Source: Ardenticatenales bacterium
GTDB lineage: Bacteria > Chloroflexota > Anaerolineae > Ardenticatenales > Ardenticatenaceae
Reading direction: 5' to 3'
DNA length: 16,834 nt
NCBI GenBank assembly: GCA_013812995.1
Contig: JACCSL010000039.1
Location: 1 to 16,834 of the forward strand
Shown here piece after piece: positions 1 through 6,919 of this stretch. The notes under the pieces are model-generated. The model saw only the letters and a program-made list of their open reading frames with translations, searched no databases and was not told the DNA's origin. Each line of letters begins with the position of its first letter. Position 1 is the first letter of the stretch. The translations under genes and the position numbers were made by a program.

Positions 1-2
1 GG

Positions 3-1457
3 GTGGCGCTGGCGGCAGGCGTCCTCCTCGATAGACGCTTTGAGCGGTACGCCGATTTCCCGTGGGGGCGACCCCTGGCGTGGGGCAAGGCCCTGGTGAA
101 AAGAATAGGTGCGTGGTGGGCGCTCTCGCCCTACGTGCTGGGCATTGGCCTAGCCCTGGTCGCCGCGGGCTTCGCCGGGAGTGCGGGGGAGGCGGCAGGG
201 GTTTATCTCCTGCTCGCGGGGGTGATGGGATGGGCGATCTACCGTTTCCGCCTACGCATCTGGCTTCTGGCGACGACGGTGGTGGCTCATCTCTCTGCCT
301 TCTATCTTCTGGTAGCACTGAACCTCTGGCGCTTCCAGGCGGTGGGATGGCTGCGCCTCCTGCCCGTTTTCCTACTCACGCTCGGGCTGGCCCTGTTCAT
401 CGAGCGCCGCCGCCACGAGGGCGCGCCGCTTCGTCTGTTGGGCTTCTGGCACGGGTGGTCCCGCCCGCTCTACGGGCTGCTTTTCCTGGAGGGCGCGCTG
501 GGGCAACTGCTCAGTCTGGAGGCAACTACCCTTGGGGTGCAACTGACCGTGTTGCATACGATAGGGCTGGCGACGCTCGCCACCTACTGGCGCTCCTCGC
601 TGCTGGCTGCCCTGGCACTCCCCGTGGGAGCCCTTGCTTTTCTCCAGCTCCGGGCGATGGACTCTTTCAGCGATTTTGTAGACGTTGCGCTCATTGACAT
701 GGCCGGGTTGTTCCTGGCCTATGGCCTCGCAGGGTACGCGCTGCGCTGGCTGCGGCTACAGGTGGGTGCAGACAACGGGCGACTTTTCCTCTGGGAGAAG
801 CCGCTGCGCTGGGTGAGCCTCCTGGTTTCGGTGCCCCTCCTGTGCCTGACGATGCTGCTCGGCCTGGCTCTCTTGCCCATCGAGAGCGTGATCGGCGTGT
901 TGGCGCTGCTCGGACTCCTCTACCTGACCGCCTCCGTGGCGCATCGGCTCCAGCGCTTGGGCTATGTTGCCCTGGGCATGTTGCTGAGTGCCTGGCTGCT
1001 GCATGTCCACTTTGTTCTTTACCTGGAGCGGGCCGCGCCGCTCCAGTGGTATGTGCTGCCGACTGGCGGCTACCTGCTGGCGCTGGGTTACCTGGAATGG
1101 CAGCGGGCAAACAAGACGCTGGGGCGCTGGCTGGACTACGCCGCGATGCTGCTGCTCTTCGGCTCCCTCTTCTGGCAGACGCTGCTCTTCGGTTGGCTCT
1201 ACGCACTGATGCTGGGCGCGGAGGGGTTGGTGGCCTTCTGGTGGGGGAGTGCGCGCCGCCTGCGCCGCTTCTTCTACGCGGGGCTAGGCTGCGTGCTGCT
1301 AGCAACGGTGGCGCAACTCCTCAACTCCCTCCAATCCATCAACCAGTGGATCGTCTTCGGGATCATCGGGCTGGGGCTGGTGGTCACGGGGCTGGCCGTG
1401 GAGCGCAAACTCGAAGAGATCAAACTGTGGCGCGAGGTGCTGGAATCATGGGAATAA
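3..1457 (+). CDS. Large multi-pass membrane protein, C-terminal part (5' end outside window)
   Basis: The reading frame is open to the left edge, so the GTG at position 3 is probably internal and the gene starts upstream. The 484 visible residues are almost entirely hydrophobic. I count about 16 likely membrane segments separated by short Arg-rich loops, ending in a cytoplasmic-looking charged tail (ERKLEEIKLWREVLESWE). No catalytic motif or transporter signature is visible. Very long hydrophobic proteins without assigned function occur in Chloroflexota; naming a family would be a guess. The stop codon overlaps one possible start of the next gene (TAATG), so the two are probably co-transcribed and translationally coupled. 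Coding and strand are secure from length and composition; function is unknown. Confidence 0.85.
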   Translation: MALAAGVLLDRRFERYADFPWGRPLAWGKALVKRIGAWWALSPYVLGIGLALVAAGFAGSAGEAAGVYLLLAGVMGWAIYRFRLRIWLLATTVVAHLSAFYLLVALNLWRFQAVGWLRLLPVFLLTLGLALFIERRRHEGAPLRLLGFWHGWSRPLYGLLFLEGALGQLLSLEATTLGVQLTVLHTIGLATLATYWRSSLLAALALPVGALAFLQLRAMDSFSDFVDVALIDMAGLFLAYGLAGYALRWLRLQVGADNGRLFLWEKPLRWVSLLVSVPLLCLTMLLGLALLPIESVIGVLALLGLLYLTASVAHRLQRLGYVALGMLLSAWLLHVHFVLYLERAAPLQWYVLPTGGYLLALGYLEWQRANKTLGRWLDYAAMLLLFGSLFWQTLLFGWLYALMLGAEGLVAFWWGSARRLRRFFYAGLGCVLLATVAQLLNSLQSINQWIVFGIIGLGLVVTGLAVERKLEEIKLWREVLESWE

Positions 1458-2002
1458 TGCGCCGCCTGACCCACCGCCCCAATCTCTGGTTTGGTACCAT
1501 GTTGCTCCTTGCCAATCTCTTTGCCTGGGCCGAGGTTCTTATGGCGCTGACCGTGCCCTACATCGTGGAGCCCGTGCGTGACCCCGAGGTGGTGGCGCTG
1601 CTGGAGCACATTTACTCGGGCAACCACTCGGGCGAGGCATGGGAGGTCACGCTGACGGAGCTAGAGGCAGAGCAGACCATCACCTGGTATCTCCAGCGCT
1701 ACCCGCAGATTCCCTTTGCCCACCCAAAGGTTGACATAACGCCCGGCTTTATTCAGGGCGAAGGCGATGTCACGCTGAGTGGCCTGCGGGTGCATGTCTC
1801 GGCGCAGGTTCGCGTGACGCTGGAGGAGGGACTGCCCATCGTCGACATTCAAGAGCTGAGCCTGCCGCTTCCCGGCTCTATCCGCGAGGCTATCGAGCGG
1901 GAGATACAGGTGCAGCTTCAGCGCGCGGAGCAACTGCCTGTCCGCTTCACCGCCGCCGAGTGGCGCGAGGGCGAGGTTCTCGTGCGTGGCACGATTCGAT
2001 AG
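1448..2002 (+). CDS. Membrane-anchored protein of unknown function
   Basis: A 184-residue protein with one N-terminal hydrophobic segment (around residues 12-35, LWFGTMLLLANLFAWAEVLM), then a soluble portion probably outside the membrane. The second half (from about residue 85) is rich in alternating beta-type residues (GFIQGEGDVTLSGLRVHVSA, then LPLPGSIREAIEREIQVQL). That pattern loosely recalls DUF2993/LmeA-like proteins, an uncertain resemblance. Two starts are possible: ATG at 1448, with GAGGTG eight bases upstream, and ATG at 1457, overlapping the stop of the preceding gene. I chose 1448 for the spacing of its ribosome site. The reading frame extends further upstream, but that part is antisense-like shadow over the membrane protein gene. 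It sits 13 bases before the next gene in what looks like one transcript. Confidence 0.8.
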   Translation: MGIMRRLTHRPNLWFGTMLLLANLFAWAEVLMALTVPYIVEPVRDPEVVALLEHIYSGNHSGEAWEVTLTELEAEQTITWYLQRYPQIPFAHPKVDITPGFIQGEGDVTLSGLRVHVSAQVRVTLEEGLPIVDIQELSLPLPGSIREAIEREIQVQLQRAEQLPVRFTAAEWREGEVLVRGTIR

Positions 2003-2012
2003 GAAGGAGGAG
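2001..2012 (+). promoter_or_regulatory. Ribosome binding site deciding the start at 2016
   Basis: AGGAAGGAGGAG ends three bases before the ATG at 2016. It overlaps the stop codon of the preceding gene (TAG at 2000-2002) and rules out the longer reading from 1986. Confidence 0.8.
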
Positions 2013-2015
2013 ACC

Positions 2016-2360
2016 ATGACCGAGGCTAATGGCGGGTACCATCCCGAACAGGCGTTCACCGTGCTTCTCTCGGAGGAGGGCGTGGCCTGCCGACGATCTG
2101 ACGGCTTCGTGGAATCGGTGCTCTGGGCAGAGCTGCGCGCGGTACTTCTGGAAACGAACGATCAGGGACCCTTCGCAATGGATGTCTGGTGGATTCTGGT
2201 CGGGGAGCAGGGCGGCTGCGTCATCCCGCAGGGCGCGGTCGGCGAGGAAGCCTTGTTAGCGCGGCTCCAGGCGCTGACCGGCTTTGACAATCAGGCCGTG
2301 ATCGACGCCATGCTCTCCACCGAGAATCAACGCTTCCTCTGCTGGGAAAGGCAGCCATAA
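2016..2360 (+). CDS. Small conserved hypothetical protein
   Basis: A 114-residue soluble protein with no signal peptide, no membrane segment and no cofactor motif. The body (LWAELRAVLLETNDQGPFAM; DVWWILVGEQGGCVIPQGAV; GFDNQAVIDAM; near-terminal FLCWE) matches my recollection of a short uncharacterised family scattered across bacteria; I know of no function for it. The frame is open back to 1986, but the ATG at 2016 is clearly preferred: a near-perfect ribosome site (AGGAAGGAGGAG) lies just before it, and earlier starts would overlap the upstream gene. It is the last gene of the three-gene plus-strand unit and converges on aroC. Two Cys (in GGCVIP and FLCW) could matter but are not a recognisable metal site. 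Confidence 0.82.
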   Translation: MTEANGGYHPEQAFTVLLSEEGVACRRSDGFVESVLWAELRAVLLETNDQGPFAMDVWWILVGEQGGCVIPQGAVGEEALLARLQALTGFDNQAVIDAMLSTENQRFLCWERQP

Positions 2361-2402
2361 CCATTGCCCGACCATGCAAAACATCGTTGGCCATCGCCCT
2401 TC

Positions 2403-2417
2403 TTACGTTTTACGTTT
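2403..2417 (+). repeat. Direct repeat, left flank of MITE-like element
   Basis: TTACGTTTTACGTTT, identical to 2595-2609 and abutting the left inverted repeat. It is itself two TTACGTT units plus T. It could be a target-site duplication, though 15 bases is long, or part of a larger dispersed repeat. Confidence 0.7.
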
Positions 2418-2594
2418 CTGGTTCTGATAGAATTTGTGGTTGAGTCATGGCTCTGCGGGATGGCCCTCTCCCCCGGCCTGCGGCCGCCCCCTCTCCCGAT
2501 TTCGGGAGAGGGGCCACTGAGCGAAGCGAAGTGGGGGTGAGGGCGCGCATGGCACGCGGCCCCTCTTCCATACCACAAATTCCGTCAGAAGCAG
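2418..2594. mobile_element. MITE-like non-coding element with terminal inverted repeats
   Basis: The left end 2418-2440 (starting CTGGTTCTGAT, ending GAATTTGTGGT) is the reverse complement of the right end 2572-2594 at 20 of 23 positions; the inner 11 bases are perfect. The two ends abut exact 15-base direct repeats outside (2403-2417 and 2595-2609). Inside are a perfect 12-bp hairpin (2488-2513) and a second outer pairing (CCCTCTCCCCC at 2464-2474 with GGGGGTGAGGG at 2533-2543, one mismatch), so most of the element could fold on itself. No transposase or convincing reading frame is present. It fills the gap between two convergent genes. A non-autonomous transposable element or a REP/ERIC-type dispersed repeat both fit; finding other genomic copies would decide. 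Confidence 0.6.
2488..2513. repeat. Perfect hairpin in the middle of the element
   Basis: CCCCTCTCCCGA at 2488-2499 pairs fully with TCGGGAGAGGGG at 2502-2513 around TT. There is no T-run on either side, so it is not a classic intrinsic terminator, but a stem this GC-rich between convergent genes could impede polymerase from both sides. Confidence 0.75.
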
Positions 2595-2609
2595 TTACGT
2601 TTTACGTTT
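2595..2609 (+). repeat. Direct repeat, right flank of MITE-like element
   Basis: Exact second copy of TTACGTTTTACGTTT, abutting the right inverted repeat and ending five bases before the stop codon of aroC (minus strand). Confidence 0.7.
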
Positions 2610-2614
2610 TGCCC

Positions 2615-3793
2615 TCACGGAACCCGCCACTCATACGGCTCGCTGCTAACGCCCCCCTGGAGCCAGGCCGCCTGCTGCTCGTGGAGCAGCGCCAGGCGAG
2701 GCAGAATCTCGCCGAGCGAGTCCCCGCCGAGCTTCTCCAGCATCGCATCGGCTAGCACAAAGGCCACCATTGCCTCCGCCACGACCACCGCGCGATGCAC
2801 CGCCGTGAAATCGCTGCGCTCGTACACCGTCTTTTCCTCGCGCTGCGTGGCGAGGTCCACGGAGCGCAGCCCTGCCAGAATCGTCGAGATCGGTTTCATG
2901 GCGGCGCGCACCACCACGGGCTCCCCCGTCGTGATACCCCCCTCGAAGCCGCCCGCGCGGTTGCTGTGCCGCACGGGTCGCCCTCCCTCCATGAAAATCT
3001 CATCGTGGACCTCCGTGCCCGGCAGCGTGGCATTGCGGAATGCTGGCCCGATCTCCACGCCCTTCATGGCCTGGATGGACATCATCGCCAGCGCCAGCCG
3101 CGCCTCCAGGCGACGGTCCCACTGCACATAGGAGCCAAGCCCCGGCGGAACTCCCTCCGCAACGACTTCAAGGATGCCGCCCAGCGTATCCTGCGCCTTG
3201 CGAATCGCCTTGACCGCCTCGCGCATCGCCTCGGCAGCCTCGGGGTCGGGGCAGCGCATCTCGTTGGCCTCGGCCAGCGTGACAAGCTCCGCCAGGGGCC
3301 GCGCCGGAATCGTTGCCTCCACCGGGCCAAGCACGATGACATAGCCGCCCACCGTCACATCCAGCGCCTCGAGCAGCGCCTTGCAGAGCGCGCCCATCGC
3401 CACACGCATCGTCGTCTCGCGCGCGCTGGCTCGCTCCAGCGCGTGGCGCAGGTCGTTGTAGCCATACTTCAGGCCACCCGTCAGGTCGGCGTGGCCGGGG
3501 CGCGGGCGCGTGATGGGCGTCACCTGCCTGCCCTCCCAGTTCGCCCAATCATCGTTCTCGACATGCAGCGCGATGGGACCGCCCGTGGTGACGCCGACCG
3601 CGACCCCACTCGTCAGGCGGACGGTGTCTTTCTCGATCTTCATCCGCCCGCCGCTCCCGTAGCCCACCTGCCGCCGTGCCAACTCATGGTTGATCGCCTC
3701 AACCGCCAGCGGGACACCGGCGGGCATCCCCTCCAGAATCGCCGTCAGCGCGGGGCCGTGGGACTCGCCTGCTGTCAGAAATCGAAGTGGCAC
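2615..3793 (-). CDS. aroC: Chorismate synthase
   Basis: Converts 5-enolpyruvylshikimate 3-phosphate to chorismate in the cytoplasm using reduced FMN, the last step of the shikimate pathway. The 392 residues are the usual length. Family landmarks are in order: TAGESHGP at 8-14 (His12), RPRPGHADLTG at 96-106 (His101), GYNDLRHALERASARET at 111-127, RHSNRAGGFEGGITTGEP at 275-292, and ERSDFTAVHRAVVVAEAMVA at 325-344 with the conserved Asp328. The start is GTG: the expected N-terminus MPLRFLTAGESHG begins there and an in-frame stop lies two codons upstream. An ATG two bases earlier is out of frame and stops after six codons. The stop codon of the exported-protein gene lies inside the ribosome site (GGAGAGTGAGG), so coupling is likely. 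Its neighbours are unrelated to aromatic synthesis. Confidence 0.97.
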   Translation of the reverse strand: MPLRFLTAGESHGPALTAILEGMPAGVPLAVEAINHELARRQVGYGSGGRMKIEKDTVRLTSGVAVGVTTGGPIALHVENDDWANWEGRQVTPITRPRPGHADLTGGLKYGYNDLRHALERASARETTMRVAMGALCKALLEALDVTVGGYVIVLGPVEATIPARPLAELVTLAEANEMRCPDPEAAEAMREAVKAIRKAQDTLGGILEVVAEGVPPGLGSYVQWDRRLEARLALAMMSIQAMKGVEIGPAFRNATLPGTEVHDEIFMEGGRPVRHSNRAGGFEGGITTGEPVVVRAAMKPISTILAGLRSVDLATQREEKTVYERSDFTAVHRAVVVAEAMVAFVLADAMLEKLGGDSLGEILPRLALLHEQQAAWLQGGVSSEPYEWRVP

Positions 3794-3799
3794 ATGGCC

Positions 3800-4882
3800 T
3801 CACTCTCCAAAATTGGCTCCTCCCTCACGATTCGCGAGCAGGGGGAGATACAACTCATAAACGGGTGCCTGAACCCAGAAGGTGCGCCGGGGACTCAAGC
3901 TCTCGCCCAGCGGACAGATCACCTGCACCTCCCATTGCCACGGTCCGAGATCGCTACCCGACAGGGGGGCGTTGGTGAGGTACTGATATTCATAAAGCAG
4001 CGACGTGGAACTATTGGGATCAACCCGCTCCGTTATCTCTTGCCCATTCGGCCCCATGAGGTGGATACGACTGAAGCAATCACCACTCGCGCTCCCGCTT
4101 TCCGCCTCCCAGGCGAAGTACCATTCACCGGGCGCGACGGGCTGCCGCATCAGCGCGCCCTCCGGCGGGGCGAGCAGCTCAGCGGGTTGTGGATAGGGCG
4201 TCGCGGTGATAACGGGCCGTGTCGGGCTGGGTGTCACCGTTGCCAGGGAGCGTTGCACCCAGAAGGTGCGTGTCTCGCTACTGCGAATACTATGACAGAA
4301 GGCGGTTACGCTCCAGGTCCACGGCCCCAGCGCATCGTCCGGCAGGTCGTCGTGGGTGAGATAATGATACTCGTACGTTGTCCCGGAACCGCCAATCGCA
4401 GTCGTGATCGTTGCCGTAATCTGCCGCCCCCCTGGCCCCGAGATGGTGATGCCATTTCTACAGTTGGGGATGTCAGGAATGGCCCACCTGAAATACCAGC
4501 CACCCGAGACGGGCTGCGGCATGAGCGCGCCATCCGAGGGGTTAATCGGCGAGGGCACAGGGCCGCTCGTGGGCGTGCTGGTCGGCGTCGCCCCGGGGAT
4601 TTGCGTGGGTGTAGAGGTTTGGGTCGGCCACCCTGTCACCGTGGGAACAGGGGTTCGGTTAGGGGTTGTGGTGATCCAGGAAGTCACGGTTGGGGGCGGA
4701 GCCTGGGTGGCAGTAGGGGTGGCAGTGGGCCAACCCGTTACGGTGGGAGGAGGGGTTCGGGTCCCTGGCGTTAACGTTGCAAGGGCAAATTGAGCGGCAA
4801 TCGCGGTGTCTTGCGGGGAGCTATGTCCCATTTGCAGAGTAAGCAACAAAACAACAAGCGCAAAGAATGAGAGACGTAACAT
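3800..4882 (-). CDS. Exported protein with Thr/Pro-rich linker and two tandem beta-type domains
   Basis: A 360-residue exported protein of unknown role. Residues 1-22 form a signal peptide (MLRLSFFALVVLLLTLQ). Residues 37-115 are a Thr/Pro-rich spacer with three imperfect units around PTVTGWPT. Two homologous domains follow, about 116-210 and 238-338. Both share the order DGALMPQPV/EGALMRQPV, GWYFRW/EWYFAW, ISGPGG/LMGPNG, YEYHYLT/YEYQYLT, LGPWTW/LGPWQW and TFWVQ. Each has two Cys about 55 residues apart (141/196 and 269/323), which suggests one disulfide per domain outside the cell. The C-terminus carries YELYLPLL, a tail I associate with secreted Chloroflexota proteins. The ATG at 4882 is preferred over the ATG at 4891, which sits only one base from the ribosome site. 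The architecture suggests surface or wall binding, but no ligand can be named. Confidence 0.88.
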   Translation of the reverse strand: MLRLSFFALVVLLLTLQMGHSSPQDTAIAAQFALATLTPGTRTPPPTVTGWPTATPTATQAPPPTVTSWITTTPNRTPVPTVTGWPTQTSTPTQIPGATPTSTPTSGPVPSPINPSDGALMPQPVSGGWYFRWAIPDIPNCRNGITISGPGGRQITATITTAIGGSGTTYEYHYLTHDDLPDDALGPWTWSVTAFCHSIRSSETRTFWVQRSLATVTPSPTRPVITATPYPQPAELLAPPEGALMRQPVAPGEWYFAWEAESGSASGDCFSRIHLMGPNGQEITERVDPNSSTSLLYEYQYLTNAPLSGSDLGPWQWEVQVICPLGESLSPRRTFWVQAPVYELYLPLLANREGGANFGE

Positions 4883-5087
4883 GGCGAGCATACTCCTCCA
4901 GTGGTTCCCCTGAGTAAGTTCGAGGTCAACGCCTTGATGAGTAGTAGGACGTTGAAATACCTTGCAAGGTTATGTGCCACTCTCAAAGAGCACTCTCGCC
5001 CATCGTTGCATCCGATTTGCCTAGTGGTGCGTCAAGCGTCAATGGATGAGACTGTAAAACACTATCACCCTCATCCCTGACAGACCC
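4883..5087. other. Intergenic stretch upstream of the exported-protein gene
   Basis: About 200 bases without a gene. It holds a perfect 12-base palindrome (ACCTTGCAAGGT, 4959-4970), a tandem GCGTCAA pair (5029-5042), and a weak 7-bp stem with a 19-base loop (GGATGAG 5044-5050 / CTCATCC 5070-5076) just after the stop of the GGDEF gene. I see no convincing promoter hexamers and no T-tailed terminator. The palindrome, about 77 bases before the start at 4882, is the best candidate for a protein-binding site. Confidence 0.4.
4893..4899 (-). promoter_or_regulatory. Ribosome binding site deciding the start at 4882
   Basis: GGAGGAG on the minus strand lies one base from the ATG at 4891 but ten bases from the ATG at 4882. 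The normal spacing therefore supports the shorter protein. Confidence 0.65.
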
Positions 5088-6569
5088 CTACGTCGCGATG
5101 ACCACCTGATTGCCGCCCGCTTCCTTGGCCCGCGCCATCGCCCGCGTGGCCTCGCGCAGCAGTGCCTCGGCACTGACGCCATCCTGCGGGAAGTTCGCCA
5201 CGCCGATGGACAGCGTTACTGCATTGGGGCCCGCGCCGCGCTGCGCCTTGAACTGCTTGAGCGCATCCCGGAACAGATCGGCACGAGCGCGCACCACCTC
5301 GATGGGGGCCTCGGAGAGAACAATCACAAACTCCTCGCCGCTGTAGCGGCAGGCGATGTCTCCGCCACGGGTATTGGCCTGGAAGAAGGCACTCAACTCG
5401 CGCAGCAGAGTGTCCCCTGACTCGTAGCCCATCGCATCATTGAAGCGTTGAAGATGGTCGATGTCCAGCACGATGAGGCCCAGGGGCTTCTGGCTGCGGG
5501 AAACGCGCCGTACCTCGCGCTTCAGCGACTCTTCCATATAGCGGCGATTGTACAGCCCGGTGAGCGGGTCATTGACCGACTGGGAGCGCAGATTTTCCTG
5601 AAGCTGGAGATTCGCCAGTACCAGCGCCACCTGCTCGGCGGCCAGCCGGGCCAGCCGCAGTTTACCCTCCGTGAAGGAGCCGGAGGTAGGTGGCGCGAGG
5701 TGGAACACGCCCAATGTGCGCCCCTGTGTTTTGAGCGGAAGACAGAGATGCTCCACTGGGATGGGGGCCTTGAGGTGGCGGCAGGGGGCACCGGGGTTGC
5801 TCTGAGAGACAAGATGCTCCTTACCGTTGCGCAGCGCCCAGCAATCGTCCTCGTCGAACGCCGCTTCGACGGCGTTTTTACCCCACATCGCCACGGTCTG
5901 GATCTGATGGGGCGTATCGGTGGTCAGGCAGAGCGCCCCGCCATCGTCCGGGAAGAGCTGCGCTGTGAGCCGCACCACCGAGTCATACGCCTCCTCCACC
6001 GTGCGATATGCGTGGAACAACTCCCCCATCTCGTTGAGCAGGCCCAACTCGTGGGTACGCTGCTTGACCTCGCTCAGCAGGGAGGATTGCGTGGCCGCGC
6101 GCTGCTCGACATCAGTGAGCAAGCGCTGGAGGGCGGCCTGGCGCTCGCCTGCCTCCCGCTCCAGACTCTCCTGCGTGGTGCGTGTGAGCGCAAGCTGCTC
6201 GTTGACACCACTCCAGCGGGCGAGCAGGGCAAAGAATAGGCTCAGCAAGAGCAGCAGCGCCGCGACCAGCCAGCTTTCCGGCCGGGGGAGGATGGGGCCA
6301 ATGAGGGGCTCTTTGACCCAGGCCAGAATCACCACGAGAAGACTGCTGAACCAGGCAGCCCCAACGAAGCGCTGTAGGGAGCCTTTCGGCATCACGGGGA
6401 AGGCGAGGATGGCGGCAAGGAGAGGGAGGAGAATGAGGGCGGGAAAAGCGGTGGGTAGAACGAAGGCTGCAAGAAGGGCGATGGCGAGCAGTGCCCAGGC
6501 GAGGCCCTGCCGGCTTTGTGCCATCGGGACGTTCTGCTGGCGGGACGATGGAGAGGCAGTGGAAATCAT
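5088..6569 (-). CDS. Membrane GAF-GGDEF diguanylate cyclase
   Basis: Predicted to make the second messenger cyclic di-GMP from two GTP. The 493 residues contain hydrophobic segments at about 22-60, 68-85 and 100-120, a coiled-coil-like linker at 123-178 rich in Glu/Gln/Arg, a GAF domain at about 180-325, and a GGDEF domain at 330-493 (NDPLTGLYNRRYM at 333-345). The signature loop reads SGEEF (410-414), an accepted active variant. DIDHLQRFND at 369-378 supplies the metal-binding Asp, and Tyr replaces the common His after MG. RGGD at 401-404, five residues before the signature, is the product-inhibition site. The GAF domain carries DCWALRNG and CRHL, a pairing seen in a GAF subset next to GGDEF. 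The start at 6569 has a strong ribosome site; the longer frame to a TTG at 6653 does not. Confidence 0.93.
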   Translation of the reverse strand: MISTASPSSRQQNVPMAQSRQGLAWALLAIALLAAFVLPTAFPALILLPLLAAILAFPVMPKGSLQRFVGAAWFSSLLVVILAWVKEPLIGPILPRPESWLVAALLLLLSLFFALLARWSGVNEQLALTRTTQESLEREAGERQAALQRLLTDVEQRAATQSSLLSEVKQRTHELGLLNEMGELFHAYRTVEEAYDSVVRLTAQLFPDDGGALCLTTDTPHQIQTVAMWGKNAVEAAFDEDDCWALRNGKEHLVSQSNPGAPCRHLKAPIPVEHLCLPLKTQGRTLGVFHLAPPTSGSFTEGKLRLARLAAEQVALVLANLQLQENLRSQSVNDPLTGLYNRRYMEESLKREVRRVSRSQKPLGLIVLDIDHLQRFNDAMGYESGDTLLRELSAFFQANTRGGDIACRYSGEEFVIVLSEAPIEVVRARADLFRDALKQFKAQRGAGPNAVTLSIGVANFPQDGVSAEALLREATRAMARAKEAGGNQVVIAT

Positions 6570-6578
6570 GAAAGGACG

Positions 6579-6585
6579 CCTCCTC
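6579..6585 (-). promoter_or_regulatory. Ribosome binding site deciding the start at 6569
   Basis: GAGGAGG on the minus strand, nine bases before the ATG. It supports the 493-residue product over a 28-residue N-terminal extension from TTG. Confidence 0.75.
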
Positions 6586-6658
6586 GATGAGGATAATGAG
6601 TGGAAGGGGAATAAAGTATCCTCCAGTCTACACGACGTGCGGGTGATTTTCAACTGCC

Positions 6659-6686
6659 TTGCTTAAAAAAAGTACTTTCCTACAAT
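6659..6686 (+). promoter_or_regulatory. Candidate promoter of the hydrolase-kinase operon
   Basis: TTGCTT (6659-6664), a 16-base A-rich spacer, then TACAAT (6681-6686), which matches the -10 consensus at five of six positions; the -35 matches only at TTG. If used, the transcript would have a leader of roughly 230 bases. Confidence 0.4.
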
Positions 6687-6809
6687 ATTTTGTTGAAAAG
6701 TGTCGTGCCACAGGAACCCTCTTGGCACACTATTTGCTCTTGAAACAACCAGACAATTTCCGGGATCTGCTGCACCTGGGGGGGAGGCACAGAACCCAAT
6801 TTTTAGACG

Positions 6810-6844
6810 AAGACCCACTGCTTTTGGGGAAGGCAGTGGGTCTT
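6810..6844 (+). promoter_or_regulatory. Long perfect hairpin in the operon leader
   Basis: AAGACCCACTGC (6810-6821) pairs perfectly with GCAGTGGGTCTT (6833-6844). Inner T/G, T/A and T/A pairs extend the stem to 15 and leave a five-base TGGGG loop. The following bases (GTCATG) are not T-rich, so it is not a standard terminator. It lies about 80 bases before the hydrolase start; a role in leader control or mRNA stability is inferred. Confidence 0.6.
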
Positions 6845-6914
6845 GTCATGTCAGGGGGTTGCCTCTTTGCCTCCGCTCCGTTACAATCGGAATTGCTTCG
6901 CCCGCCGCACCAAC

Positions 6915-6919
6915 AGGAG
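6915..6919 (+). promoter_or_regulatory. Ribosome binding site for a TTG start
   Basis: AGGAG, six bases before the TTG at 6926. No suitable ATG/GTG lies near the expected N-terminus of the hydrolase, so this site decides the start. Confidence 0.6.

Noticed and set aside
325..344. Suspected loss of an active-site residue in AroC (residue numbers; AVHRA instead of AVPAA)
   Set aside because: Other chorismate synthases, including the E. coli type, have an Arg in this position (IRA/PRA), so the variant is within the family range.
842..1447. N-terminal extension of the small membrane-anchored protein gene
   Set aside because: It overlaps the membrane protein gene in another frame with Ala/Arg/Gly-rich composition. 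A normal start with ribosome site exists at 1448.
2488..2513. Intrinsic terminator for the flanking convergent genes
   Set aside because: The stem is perfect but neither strand has a T-run after it, and it is part of a larger repeat element. Recorded as a repeat instead.
4200..4760. Possible CRISPR or tandem DNA array in the repeated linker region of the exported protein
   Set aside because: The repeated pattern encodes degenerate Thr/Pro units in frame, with imperfect repeats and no spacer structure, so it is a protein linker.
2795..4774. Long plus-strand reading frame of 659 codons
   Set aside because: It lies antisense across aroC and the exported-protein gene, is full of Arg/His/Gly as expected from a GC-rich shadow frame, and has no recognisable domain. 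Both minus-strand genes have clear family or domain evidence.
5448..6239. Plus-strand reading frame of 263 codons opposite the GGDEF gene
   Set aside because: Antisense shadow; no domain seen and the minus-strand product is clearly a GAF-GGDEF protein.
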